Positions 41,518-50,258 of a stretch of DNA of 64,000 nt are shown here, in pieces; positions within the stretch are counted from its first letter, which is position 1, and each line of letters begins with the position of its first letter. The stretch comes from Flavobacteriaceae bacterium (GTDB lineage: Bacteria; Bacteroidota; Bacteroidia; Flavobacteriales; Flavobacteriaceae). The translations under genes were made by a program, and so were the position numbers. The stretch lies in contig JABDIV010000082.1 in NCBI GenBank assembly GCA_013003555.1, forward strand, positions 1 to 64,000, in the 5' to 3' direction. A model generated the notes under the pieces. It saw nothing but the letters and a program-made list of their open reading frames with translations. It made no database searches and had not been told where the DNA came from.

Positions 41518-41846
41518 TGCATCTAAACCTTCCGGAAAAACGCTATTATGGAATTGGCGAAGTGGCCAAAGCCTTTGGTGTGAATACATCATTGATACGA
41601 TTTTGGGAGAAGGAATTCGACATTATCAAACCAAAAAAGAACGCCAAAGGGAACCGGAAATTCACACCGGAGGATATTAAAAATCTTCAATTTATTTATC
41701 ACCTTGTAAAGGAAAGAGGATTTACCCTTGAAGGCGCTAAAATTCACTTAAAAGAAGATAAAAAACAATCCCTAAATAACTTCGATATCATATCAAAACT
41801 GGAAGATATCAAACACCAATTGGTCAAAATTAAAAATCAACTTTAA
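41517..41846 (+). CDS. MerR family transcriptional regulator
   Basis: YYGIGEVAKAFGVNTSLIRFWEKEFDIIKPKKNAKGNRKFTPEDI. Confidence 0.9.
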   Translation: MHLNLPEKRYYGIGEVAKAFGVNTSLIRFWEKEFDIIKPKKNAKGNRKFTPEDIKNLQFIYHLVKERGFTLEGAKIHLKEDKKQSLNNFDIISKLEDIKHQLVKIKNQL

Positions 41847-41858
41847 ACATTTACAATT

Positions 41859-42458
41859 ATGAAAAAATGGATAGTTCCTGTTATCGTTATAGCGGTAGTG
41901 GTATTCGGACTTTATAATTGGGGTAAAACCTTTAATAACGAGGCCGTTGCATTAAAAGAAACCGCTTCGAAAACATGGGGCGATGTAGAAAGCAGTTACC
42001 AAAGACGAAACGATTTAATTGGAAATCTGGTCAAAACTGTGCAAGGTGCTGCCGATTTTGAAAAGAGCACACTTGAGGCTGTTATAAAAGCACGTAGTGA
42101 AGCCACTAAAACAACGATCGATCCATCTAATATAACACCTGAGCAGCTCGCCGCATTTAATCAGGCTCAGAGTGGGTTATCGAGCGCTTTATCGCGCTTG
42201 TTGGTTACTATCGAACGATACCCGGAACTAAAGGCCAATCAAAATTTTCTCGAACTGCAGTCCCAACTTGAAGGAACTGAAAACCGCATCAATGTGGCGA
42301 GAGACCGATTTAACGAGGCCGTTGAACCTTATAATAAGCACGTTAAAACCTTCCCGAATTCGCTCCTTGCAGGTGTGCTTAATTTTGATGAATTAGATTA
42401 TTACCGGGCCGAAGCCGGCAGCGAGCAAGCTCCGGATGTCGAATTCGATTTCGATTAA
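41859..42458 (+). CDS. LemA family protein
   Basis: N-terminal TM, SSYQRRNDLIGNLVKTVQGAADFEKSTLEAVIKARSEA. Confidence 0.94.
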   Translation: MKKWIVPVIVIAVVVFGLYNWGKTFNNEAVALKETASKTWGDVESSYQRRNDLIGNLVKTVQGAADFEKSTLEAVIKARSEATKTTIDPSNITPEQLAAFNQAQSGLSSALSRLLVTIERYPELKANQNFLELQSQLEGTENRINVARDRFNEAVEPYNKHVKTFPNSLLAGVLNFDELDYYRAEAGSEQAPDVEFDFD

Positions 42459-42465
42459 CGCCGTT

Positions 42466-42903
42466 ATGGACTTAATTGAAGAATTCCTTTCTCCCAAACA
42501 GGAACAGCAGATCATTGAAGCCATCAGGCAAGCCGAATTAAGCAGTTCAGGTGAAATTAGGATTCATATTGAAAATCAATGCAACGGCGTACCTTACGAC
42601 AGAGCCAGGGAGATTTTTTCACTATTGGGAATGGATCGCACCCAACTTAAAAATGGCGTGCTGATCTATGTAGCTGTCAGTGACCACTGTTTTGCCATTT
42701 GTGGTGACACAGGTATTAATGCTTTAGTACCAGATCACTTTTGGGATGATATCAAGGAAATAATTCAGATATCATTCAGTTCCGGGGAATATTCCGACGG
42801 ACTTACAGAGGCCGTGCTTAAAATAGGGGAGCAACTCAAGAGCCATTTTCCGTGGGACAGTAACGACACCAATGAATTACCTGATTTTATATCGCGTTCC
42901 TGA
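42466..42903 (+). CDS. TPM domain protein (no signal peptide)
   Basis: LSPKQEQQIIEAIRQAELSSSGEIRIHIEN; ICGDTGINALVPDHFWDDI. Confidence 0.82.
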   Translation: MDLIEEFLSPKQEQQIIEAIRQAELSSSGEIRIHIENQCNGVPYDRAREIFSLLGMDRTQLKNGVLIYVAVSDHCFAICGDTGINALVPDHFWDDIKEIIQISFSSGEYSDGLTEAVLKIGEQLKSHFPWDSNDTNELPDFISRS

Positions 42904-43722
42904 ATGAAATGGTTATTAAAAATACATGCCTTTTTCATCTTATTCACTCTTGGAATTAACGGTGCATTCGCACAATTCCAAATTCCCGATAAACCCGATT
43001 TACAGACCAGTATTTATGACTATATCAACTTGCTCAACCCGGTTCAGGAAGATTATTTGAAAGAGAAACTCATTCGCTATTCAGATACGACCTCCACGCA
43101 GATAGTTGTGGCGGTAATTGCCAGTACTGAAGGTGAAAATATTCTGTATCTGGGTGCACAATGGGCACACAAATGGGGAATCGGGCAGGAAAAAGAAGAC
43201 AACGGGGTTTTTATTTTGTTAGCACATGACGACAGGAAAATTGCCATTAATACCGGATACGGGGTAGAACATTTGCTTACCGACGCCATGTCGAGACGGA
43301 TTATAGAACGAGATATTATCCCCTATTTTAAACAAAACGATTACTACGGGGGACTTGATAGCGGGGTCGAAAGTATTTTCAAAGTGCTGCAGGGTGAATA
43401 TCAGGGGCAACGAAGAAGTGAATCGAATGGAGTCCCTGTTGGATTATTCATTTTCCTGATTATCATCTTTATCATATTTATCATTGCGATATCCAAAGGA
43501 CGAAAAGGAGGCGGTGGCCGACGTATAAGGCGACACGATGATACGACCCGTGATTTGCTTGAAGCCATAATTCTGAGTCGAGCGGGACGAGGTGGTTACA
43601 GGAAAAGCTCAGGCGGTTTTGGAGGTTTTGGTAAAACCGGAGGAGGCTTTGGCAGCGGCGGATTTGGCGGTGGTTTCGGTGGTGGCGGATTTGGCGGCGG
43701 TGGTGCCTCGGGCAGCTGGTGA
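42904..43722 (+). CDS. TPM domain protein, YgcG-like, Gly-rich tail
   Basis: Signal peptide; YDYINLLNPVQEDYLKEKL, INTGYGVEHLLTDAMSRRI; TM segment; GGGFGGGGFGGGGASGSW end. Confidence 0.88.
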   Translation: MKWLLKIHAFFILFTLGINGAFAQFQIPDKPDLQTSIYDYINLLNPVQEDYLKEKLIRYSDTTSTQIVVAVIASTEGENILYLGAQWAHKWGIGQEKEDNGVFILLAHDDRKIAINTGYGVEHLLTDAMSRRIIERDIIPYFKQNDYYGGLDSGVESIFKVLQGEYQGQRRSESNGVPVGLFIFLIIIFIIFIIAISKGRKGGGGRRIRRHDDTTRDLLEAIILSRAGRGGYRKSSGGFGGFGKTGGGFGSGGFGGGFGGGGFGGGGASGSW

Positions 43723-43727
43723 ATGAA

Positions 43728-44228
43728 TTAAGGATTTAACTCGTGTAATTTTTTCAATAAACGACGGAATTGACGTCGTTCAAGTTCATCGTAATTGACC
43801 ATTGCATTATCGGTAAATCGAATACGCTCTTCAATAGTCCGTTCGGCAAGTTTTTTCCCCGATATAAGAAGTTTTGCTAAAAGAACCCGCCCATCAGAAT
43901 TGTTTTTATCTCGTTTAATATACTTTCCCTTCTCCAGCCTGTTCAAGGCTGCCGTCATAGCTCCTGAGGTGAGTCCCGTGGCCAAAATCAAATCTTTTGG
44001 AGCCAATTCATTACCCTGAGCGGCAAAGAGTAAGATCAAAATCTCTATCTCTATTCCGAAAAGATTATAATTAGTAGAAACCGACGGACTTTTAGTATTC
44101 AAATGTCGGGCGAATTTCCTAATCAGGTCAATTATCTCGATGGAAACGATGTCCTCTTCAGGATGCAATGATCTAATAGCATCAAATTTTAATTCTTCTA
44201 AAATCTCTGTATGATTATTGACTTTCAA
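43728..44228 (-). CDS. MarR family transcriptional regulator
   Basis: LILATGLTSGAMTAALNRLEKGKYIKRDKNNSDGRVLLAKLLISGKKL. Confidence 0.85.
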   Translation of the reverse strand: MKVNNHTEILEELKFDAIRSLHPEEDIVSIEIIDLIRKFARHLNTKSPSVSTNYNLFGIEIEILILLFAAQGNELAPKDLILATGLTSGAMTAALNRLEKGKYIKRDKNNSDGRVLLAKLLISGKKLAERTIEERIRFTDNAMVNYDELERRQFRRLLKKLHELNP

Positions 44229-44244
44229 AGCAAAACGATTGCCT

Positions 44245-44252
44245 CAAAGATA
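44245..44252 (-). promoter_or_regulatory. -7 element of the marR-type gene
   Basis: Minus strand TATCTTTG (TAnnTTTG), 17 bp before the start. Confidence 0.5.
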
Positions 44253-44255
44253 CGA

Positions 44256-44296
44256 TTTTATCTTGATATAATACTTTTTATCTTTATATAAAGATT
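44256..44296. promoter_or_regulatory. candidate MarR operators
   Basis: TTTTATCTTGATATAA and TTTTATCTTTATATAA exactly 20 bp apart; the second lies in the 16-bp palindrome ATCTTTATATAAAGAT. Confidence 0.5.
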
Positions 44297-44497
44297 TCAA
44301 TCCGATTCTTCCAACATAAAGACCTGTTCTACTGGCAGCTTAAATACTGCAGCTATTTTTAGAGCCAGGACTGCAGAGGGCACATACTTTCCTTTTTCAA
44401 TCGCGTTGATGGATTGCCGACTTACACCTATTTCCCGTGCTAAATCGGCTTGGGTCATATCATACCTGGCGCGTTCAACCTTGATGCTATTCCTCAT
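44297..44497 (-). CDS. Xre-type helix-turn-helix regulator
   Basis: MRNSIKVERARYDMTQADLAREIGVSRQSINAIEKGKYVPSAVLALKIA. Confidence 0.92.
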   Translation of the reverse strand: MRNSIKVERARYDMTQADLAREIGVSRQSINAIEKGKYVPSAVLALKIAAVFKLPVEQVFMLEESD

Positions 44498-44960
44498 GAG
44501 ATACCGATTTTAGTTTGAGAAAATTAAACCGGATGATAAAGAAGATCAGCGGTGTAAACATGTTGAATACCAAAACATCGAAAAACGTAAAATCATAAAT
44601 GAACATAATCGCCAAAGCCAAAACGAGATAATTGAAGAGCATGGCCCAAACGAGGGAATCCTTCCTCAGTTTATAGATGAACTCGTCTTCAACTTTTTCC
44701 TTTGAAAATCCGACAATTAATCCTCCAATAATAATCGACAGTGCAATAAGTTCATCGAGTATGCTATTCTCAATTATTCTGAAAAATCCTTCATCACTCG
44801 AAAAAATAGAATCACCGCTATACAAGGACACAACTTTAACCTTGAGAATTTCCGATTCATACTCGGTTCCAAAGAGGAAGAAGCCGGCGATTATTCCGAT
44901 AATAAAAAGCACCCAACCAAGAGGCTTAAACTTGTTTGATATTAAATAATTTGTTCGCAT
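44487..44960 (-). CDS. small polytopic membrane protein paired with the Xre regulator
   Basis: Four hydrophobic stretches; overlaps the Xre ORF; start MRTNYLISNKF. Confidence 0.65.
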   Translation of the reverse strand: MRTNYLISNKFKPLGWVLFIIGIIAGFFLFGTEYESEILKVKVVSLYSGDSIFSSDEGFFRIIENSILDELIALSIIIGGLIVGFSKEKVEDEFIYKLRKDSLVWAMLFNYLVLALAIMFIYDFTFFDVLVFNMFTPLIFFIIRFNFLKLKSVSHEE

Positions 44961-44980
44961 AATAATTATCAATTAAAGTA

Positions 44981-45011
44981 CAAAGGTAAATTATATTTAA
45001 CTAATTGTCAA
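44981..45011 (-). promoter_or_regulatory. Bacteroidota promoter for the membrane protein/Xre pair
   Basis: Minus strand TTG-N20-TACCTTTG. Confidence 0.6.
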
Positions 45012-45096
45012 GTTTATTTTACTTTTTGTAATATATAATTTACTTAAATATTGATTTTCAGGCTATTAATCCAATTGAAAAACAGGTTTTAGATAA

Positions 45097-46398
45097 CTAT
45101 TTCTTACGCATGTATACGGTTATGGGAACGCCGTGAAAATTAAAATGTTCGCGTAATTGATTTTCCAGAAATCGTTTATACGGTTCACGAACATATTGCG
45201 GTAGATTACAGAAAAATGCGAACTGAGGTTGTGGGGTTGGCAATTGGGTAATAAACTTGATTTTGACGTATTTACCCTTATAGGCCGGCGGTGGTGTATT
45301 CTGAATAATGGGCAACAAGGTGTCGTTAAGCTGGCTTGTCTTAATGCGCTTTGAACGGTTTTTAAATACCTCAACAGCCGTTTCAATCGCTTTATAGATA
45401 CGCTGTTTTGTTAGGGCTGAAATAAACAGGATGGGAACATCTGTAAATGGCTCTATCTGCTTTTTGATCTGTGCCTCGAAGTTTTTTATGGTCTTATTGT
45501 CCTTTTCAACCAGGTCCCATTTGTTAGCGAGTATAACAATGCCCTTTCTGTTGCGTTCGGCCAACCAGAAAATATTTTGAACCTGGCCATCAAAACCTCG
45601 AGTGGCATCAAAAACGATCAGACAAACATCGCAGTGTTCGATCGCCCGGATACTTCGCATCACCGAATAAAATTCTAGATCCTCCTTGACCTTTGATTTT
45701 CTACGTATTCCGGCCGTATCAACAAGGTTAAATTCAAATCCAAAACGGTTATATTTCGTGTCTATGGCATCACGTGTGGTACCGGCTATCTCGGTGACGA
45801 TATAGCGTTCTTCGCCTATTAGTGCATTAATCAGGGAAGACTTTCCTGCATTTGGACGTCCTACCACGGCAAAACGCGGTAACTCTGAAATCTCCCCATC
45901 TTCAACATCGGGAAGCACATCAACAATTGCATCAAGCAACTCACCAGTACCGCTTCCGTTGATACTGGCAATCGTATAATACTCTCCCAGACCAAGGTTA
46001 TAGAATTCGACCGCATCAGAAGCTCGTTTGCTGTTATCGCATTTATTCACGGTTAGGAAGACGGGCTTATTTGCTTTACGAAGAAGATTGGCTACATCCT
46101 CATCCATTCCAGTAATTCCTGATTCAACATCGACCATGAAAATAATCGCGTCGGCCTCATCGATAGCCAACTCGACCTGTTTATCTATCTCGGACTCAAA
46201 TATATCGTCACTACCTTTTACATAGCCACCAGTATCGATAAGTGTAAATTCTTTACCATTCCAGTCACTTTTGCCATAATGCCGATCACGGGTAACACCA
46301 CTAACAGCATCAACAATTGCTTCGCGCCTCTGAATAAGGCGGTTGAATAATGTCGATTTTCCAACATTTGGTCGACCAACTATGGCTACTATACTCAT
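45097..46398 (-). CDS. der: ribosome biogenesis GTPase Der
   Basis: Two G domains: [17 protein letters not shown] and [17 protein letters not shown]. Confidence 0.97.
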   Translation of the reverse strand: MSIVAIVGRPNVGKSTLFNRLIQRREAIVDAVSGVTRDRHYGKSDWNGKEFTLIDTGGYVKGSDDIFESEIDKQVELAIDEADAIIFMVDVESGITGMDEDVANLLRKANKPVFLTVNKCDNSKRASDAVEFYNLGLGEYYTIASINGSGTGELLDAIVDVLPDVEDGEISELPRFAVVGRPNAGKSSLINALIGEERYIVTEIAGTTRDAIDTKYNRFGFEFNLVDTAGIRRKSKVKEDLEFYSVMRSIRAIEHCDVCLIVFDATRGFDGQVQNIFWLAERNRKGIVILANKWDLVEKDNKTIKNFEAQIKKQIEPFTDVPILFISALTKQRIYKAIETAVEVFKNRSKRIKTSQLNDTLLPIIQNTPPPAYKGKYVKIKFITQLPTPQPQFAFFCNLPQYVREPYKRFLENQLREHFNFHGVPITVYMRKK

Positions 46399-46473
46399 AA
46401 TTTTGAAATTGGCACAAAGGTAATGCTTCCATTTTGAAGAAAAAACTGTATTTTCCTTTTGTAATAGCGCGCT

Positions 46474-46974
46474 ATGTCTTTACCAAATGAGATTATTCTT
46501 CGTCCCCGTTTTAAGATGGAACTGGACGCTTCGAATGAAAGCGTGCTGAAGTTGTTCGATGAGGCTAAATCAAATCAAGATGAGTTTCTGGTCACTCGAG
46601 TTGATGATCACGTTTTTATGAAGATCCCTTATGACCGCCAACACTTTTGGTCACCCCAATTGCATCTGGAAATCATAGAAATCGATCGCGATCATTGTGT
46701 TTTGCATGGTTTATTCGGACCCAAACCCTCGGTATGGACCATGTTCATGTTCCTTCATTTTATTGTAGCCGGTCTATTTATGGGGTTCGGTATCTGGACC
46801 TATACAAGTTGGTCGCTTGATAACGATTTTGCCATTCAACTTTTCCTAACTCTTTTGATGGTAGTATTTTGGTTTGTCCTTTATTTTGCAGGACGCTTAG
46901 GCAAGGCAACTGGTAAAGCTGAGATTCAGGAACTGCACTGGTTTATGGTCGATGTTTTGCAGAAATTAGCCTAA
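46474..46974 (+). CDS. hypothetical membrane protein next to der
   Basis: 166 aa, two hydrophobic segments; no family recognised with certainty. Confidence 0.6.
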   Translation: MSLPNEIILRPRFKMELDASNESVLKLFDEAKSNQDEFLVTRVDDHVFMKIPYDRQHFWSPQLHLEIIEIDRDHCVLHGLFGPKPSVWTMFMFLHFIVAGLFMGFGIWTYTSWSLDNDFAIQLFLTLLMVVFWFVLYFAGRLGKATGKAEIQELHWFMVDVLQKLA

Positions 46975-47016
46975 AATACGTAATATAAAACGTTTTTATA
47001 CTTAGGTGAACAAAGC

Positions 47017-47898
47017 CTAATTATTATACCCAAATCGTTTTAACTGGTTGGTATTTGACCTCCAATTTTTATTGATCTTGACGAATAGTTCGATATGAAC
47101 TTGCTTACCGAAGAAGGCTTCAAGATCTTTGCGGGCCGCTACGCCAACTTTTTTAATGGCCTGACCCTTGTGCCCGATGATTATTCCTTTCTGAGTCTGG
47201 CGTTCCACCATTATAACAGAGCGTATCCTGATGATGTTTTCTTCCTCTTCAAACGACTCGGTCTCAACCTCAACACTATAAGGAATTTCCTTTTTGTAAT
47301 TCAGTAATATTTTCTCTCTGATAATTTCATTAACAAAAAATCGTTCCGGCTTATCGGTTAGCTGATCTTTAGGAAAAAATGGCGGAGACTCCGGCAATAA
47401 CTCTAGAATCCGGTTAAGAACTTCCTGAACCTGGAAGCCTTCTAGGGCCGAAATCGGATAAATCTCAGCGTTTGGAACTTTTGATTGCCAATGGGAAACC
47501 TGTTCTTCGAGCTTGACTTGATCAGATAAGTCAATTTTATTTATGAGCAGGAGAACCGGGATTTTAGAAGACGTAATCTTTCTAAAAAAGGCATCATCTT
47601 TCAAATCTTTTTCACCGATTTCGACCATGTACAACAGAACATCTGCATCGATCAATGCCGATTTAACAAAATCCATCATCGACTCCTGCAATTCATAAGC
47701 CGGCTTAATTATCCCGGGAGTATCAGATAGCACAATCTGGAAATCATCGCCATTTAGAATCCCCAGGATGCGATGTCTTGTGGTTTGGGCCTTTGATGTT
47801 ATGATTGAAAGTTTTTCACCGATCAAGGCATTCATAAGGGTAGACTTCCCAACATTTGGGTTTCCGATTATATTAACAAATCCGGCTTTATGTGACAT
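47017..47898 (-). CDS. era: GTPase Era
   Basis: [20 protein letters not shown] and KH domain VIMVERQTQKGIIIGHKGQAIKKVG. Confidence 0.97.
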   Translation of the reverse strand: MSHKAGFVNIIGNPNVGKSTLMNALIGEKLSIITSKAQTTRHRILGILNGDDFQIVLSDTPGIIKPAYELQESMMDFVKSALIDADVLLYMVEIGEKDLKDDAFFRKITSSKIPVLLLINKIDLSDQVKLEEQVSHWQSKVPNAEIYPISALEGFQVQEVLNRILELLPESPPFFPKDQLTDKPERFFVNEIIREKILLNYKKEIPYSVEVETESFEEEENIIRIRSVIMVERQTQKGIIIGHKGQAIKKVGVAARKDLEAFFGKQVHIELFVKINKNWRSNTNQLKRFGYNN

Positions 47899-47902
47899 GA
47901 GG

Positions 47903-47910
47903 CAAAAGTA
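47903..47910 (-). promoter_or_regulatory. -7 element immediately before era
   Basis: Minus strand TACTTTTG, 4 bp before the era ATG. Confidence 0.4.
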
Positions 47911-48028
47911 CGATCAATTATGGAAATAGTAGCGTTTATTCGTGTTGGCGATATTGAGAATCGGTATTATTTACTACCTTTAACTTAATAACCGACCGCC
48001 TTCTTTACCTGCTATTAAGGATAAAACT

Positions 48029-48388
48029 ATGCCATTCACAGACAAGGCTACCAATACGCTTTTATGGTTAGCCCGAATTTTAGGAATTCTCGAAATTGGA
48101 TTTATTCTATTCTTTTTACTAGCGGATCTGCTCGGTGGTGATTCTGGCAGTGCCGGCCTCGATTCGTTCAACGAGGTTATGTCGTTTATCTTTTTTCCTG
48201 TTTTTCCCTTAATCGGACTCCTTATCGCTTTAAAGTGGCCTGCATGGGGTGGGTTAATTTCAACCTTCGGATTCATAGGCTTATCAATCATCCGGCCCGA
48301 TTTGATTGCCGACCCGTCCATCATGGTTCTGGCCGTCCCGGGAATCTTATTTTTGCTTTATTGGATTCTCAAAAAACGAATCAACTGA
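48029..48388 (+). CDS. small hypothetical membrane protein
   Basis: 119 aa with several hydrophobic segments; isolated ORF on + strand. Confidence 0.55.
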   Translation: MPFTDKATNTLLWLARILGILEIGFILFFLLADLLGGDSGSAGLDSFNEVMSFIFFPVFPLIGLLIALKWPAWGGLISTFGFIGLSIIRPDLIADPSIMVLAVPGILFLLYWILKKRIN

Positions 48389-48670
48389 GTTTTCAATTTT
48401 CCGGTTTCCATTTAATGATTACAGAAGGTTTTGCATTTGGTTTTCTTAGCCAAGGAGGCTGAATTAACTCCGTTAAGAACGCTGGATCATAATGTGAGGT
48501 TTTTACGAAGAAAACCTAAACTGCTATACAATGGGACTGGATTCAATTCTTTGCTTCGCAATGAAATGGGCCAGAATGGGGTAGCTTAACAAAGAAAACC
48601 ACATTGCTTCGCAATGATCTATTTTATTTTTGACACAAGCGGATGTAAACATCGCTTGCTCTAAAAATAA

Positions 48671-48698
48671 AAAACCTCTTGATTTCTCAAGAGGTTTT
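48671..48698 (-). terminator. strong hairpin terminator
   Basis: AAAACCTCTTGA-TTTC-TCAAGAGGTTTT; T-rich run follows on the minus strand. Confidence 0.7.
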
Positions 48699-48702
48699 CT
48701 TT

Positions 48703-48720
48703 GTAGCGGGGGCTGGACTC
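48703..48720 (-). repeat. partial copy of the initiator tRNA 3' end
   Basis: GTAGCGGGGGCTGGACTC, 18 nt identical to 48820-48837. Confidence 0.75.
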
Positions 48721-48784
48721 ACCTCGACTTCGCTCGGTGTAAACTTCTCGTCCAGATCTCGATAATTCAAAAATCCAAAATAAA

Positions 48785-48813
48785 AAAAGCTCCATCTTTA
48801 AAATGAAGCTTTT
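48785..48813 (-). terminator. terminator downstream of tRNA-fMet
   Basis: Minus: AAAAGCTTCAT-TTTAAAG-ATGGAGCTTTT then T-run. Confidence 0.65.
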
Positions 48814-48820
48814 GACTTAG

Positions 48821-48893
<73 letters not shown>

Positions 48894-49009
48894 ATATAGG
48901 ATTGCAAATATACAACCCTTTTGACTTTTAACAAGAATAATGCCACAAAAAAAATGCCATCTCTGAGATCGAAATGGCATTTGTGTTAATTAATTATAAC
49001 TATTTTGAT

Positions 49010-49912
49010 CTAGTCATTATTTGCAACTGCTGTAGTAGTGGTTTTTGATTTATTTTCGATCTCCACCTGGTCAATCCCATCAAATTCTTGATAAAATATT
49101 GTGAAATCACCGTCGAGGCTATTATTATTTAACATTAATACATTTAGTTTTTCAAGTGCCAACAATTCATTTGGGATATGCCCAAAAAAGGCATTATCTG
49201 AAAGCAGGAGTTCCTTGAGATTAGTGAGCTTACCCAAAGAACTGGGTAGTGCACCAAACAGTTTATTATCAAATAACTCAAGACGCTCGAGCGACACTAA
49301 GCCTCCAATATTTGAAGGTATCATGCCTGAAAGCAGATTACTGCTTAATGATAAGATTTTTAAATTTTCAAGTTTCGTCCAACTTACCGGTATTTGACCT
49401 GAAAAAAGATTATTAAATAATTCAATCGATTCCATTTCAGCCAACTGTCCGATCGACTCTGGCAATTCGCCTTCCAGTCGATTCATAAAGAGATGTAATG
49501 ATTTCAATTGTCGGAGTTGTCCGATTGTTGTCGGTATTTTTCCTTCAAGTTGGTTGAATGAAATGTTAATGGACTCAATATCTTTGAGGTTACCAATTGA
49601 ATTTGGCAGTCTTCCTGAAATGCGGTTCCGGTAAAGATTCAGGATTTTCAATGTTGTTAAATTACCAATTGAAGCCGGTAACTCGCCAGTTAAATTATTA
49701 AAACTCAGATCGATTGCTGTAACGTTGCCATTTTCTATCGTTACACCATTCCAGGTATCAACTGCAGCATCAAGGTCCCATGGGTTCGTCCAATTTTCCC
49801 CGTCTGTGGATTTATAAAGTGAAAGTAAGGCGTCTTTTTGTTTAGTTGGTATACTGGCAAAAACAAATGAAGTTATTAGGCATAACAGCAGTGTAAATCG
49901 TAAGTTTTTCAT
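49010..49912 (-). CDS. secreted leucine-rich repeat protein, plant-type LRRs
   Basis: Signal peptide; repeats such as LKILSLSSNLLSGMIPSNIGGLVSLERLELFDNKLFGALPSSLGKL. Confidence 0.9.
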   Translation of the reverse strand: MKNLRFTLLLCLITSFVFASIPTKQKDALLSLYKSTDGENWTNPWDLDAAVDTWNGVTIENGNVTAIDLSFNNLTGELPASIGNLTTLKILNLYRNRISGRLPNSIGNLKDIESINISFNQLEGKIPTTIGQLRQLKSLHLFMNRLEGELPESIGQLAEMESIELFNNLFSGQIPVSWTKLENLKILSLSSNLLSGMIPSNIGGLVSLERLELFDNKLFGALPSSLGKLTNLKELLLSDNAFFGHIPNELLALEKLNVLMLNNNSLDGDFTIFYQEFDGIDQVEIENKSKTTTTAVANND

Positions 49913-50048
49913 TTTGTAGACTTTTAATGGAGGGCTTAAAGGATTACGAACTTAGACATAAATCTTTACCCTTCCAATTAAATTCGATAACCTACAAGGC
50001 TGTAAGAATAGAGCTACATTAAAGAATGTATTTCACCGATTTTCTGAA

Positions 50049-50231
50049 TTATTGCCCCAGAATCAGTGATTCGGCATTTAGAATTTTGCTGTTTTGAATT
50101 TGAATTTTCATCTGAATTGGGTTACAACACACCTCGCAATCTTCAATATATTCCTGATGCGATACCGATAGATCAATCAGCATAGAAATCGATTCCCAGC
50201 AATACGGGCATTCAAAAAAATATTCTTCCAT
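50049..50231 (-). CDS. CPXCG motif cysteine-rich protein
   Basis: ECPYCWESISMLID...DCEVCCNPI zinc-ribbon pattern, 60 aa. Confidence 0.75.
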   Translation of the reverse strand: MEEYFFECPYCWESISMLIDLSVSHQEYIEDCEVCCNPIQMKIQIQNSKILNAESLILGQ

Positions 50232-50258
50232 CGGAAAGGAATTAAATTTTGTGGAGTA

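Noticed and set aside
43600-43722. Short GGCGGTTTTGG-like DNA repeats
   Set aside because: Explained by the Gly-rich C-terminal coding tail of the TPM protein, not a DNA repeat or CRISPR array.
48235-48462. 75-aa ORF overlapping the 48029-48388 protein
   Set aside because: Out-of-frame overlap with a more credible hydrophobic ORF; no motif.
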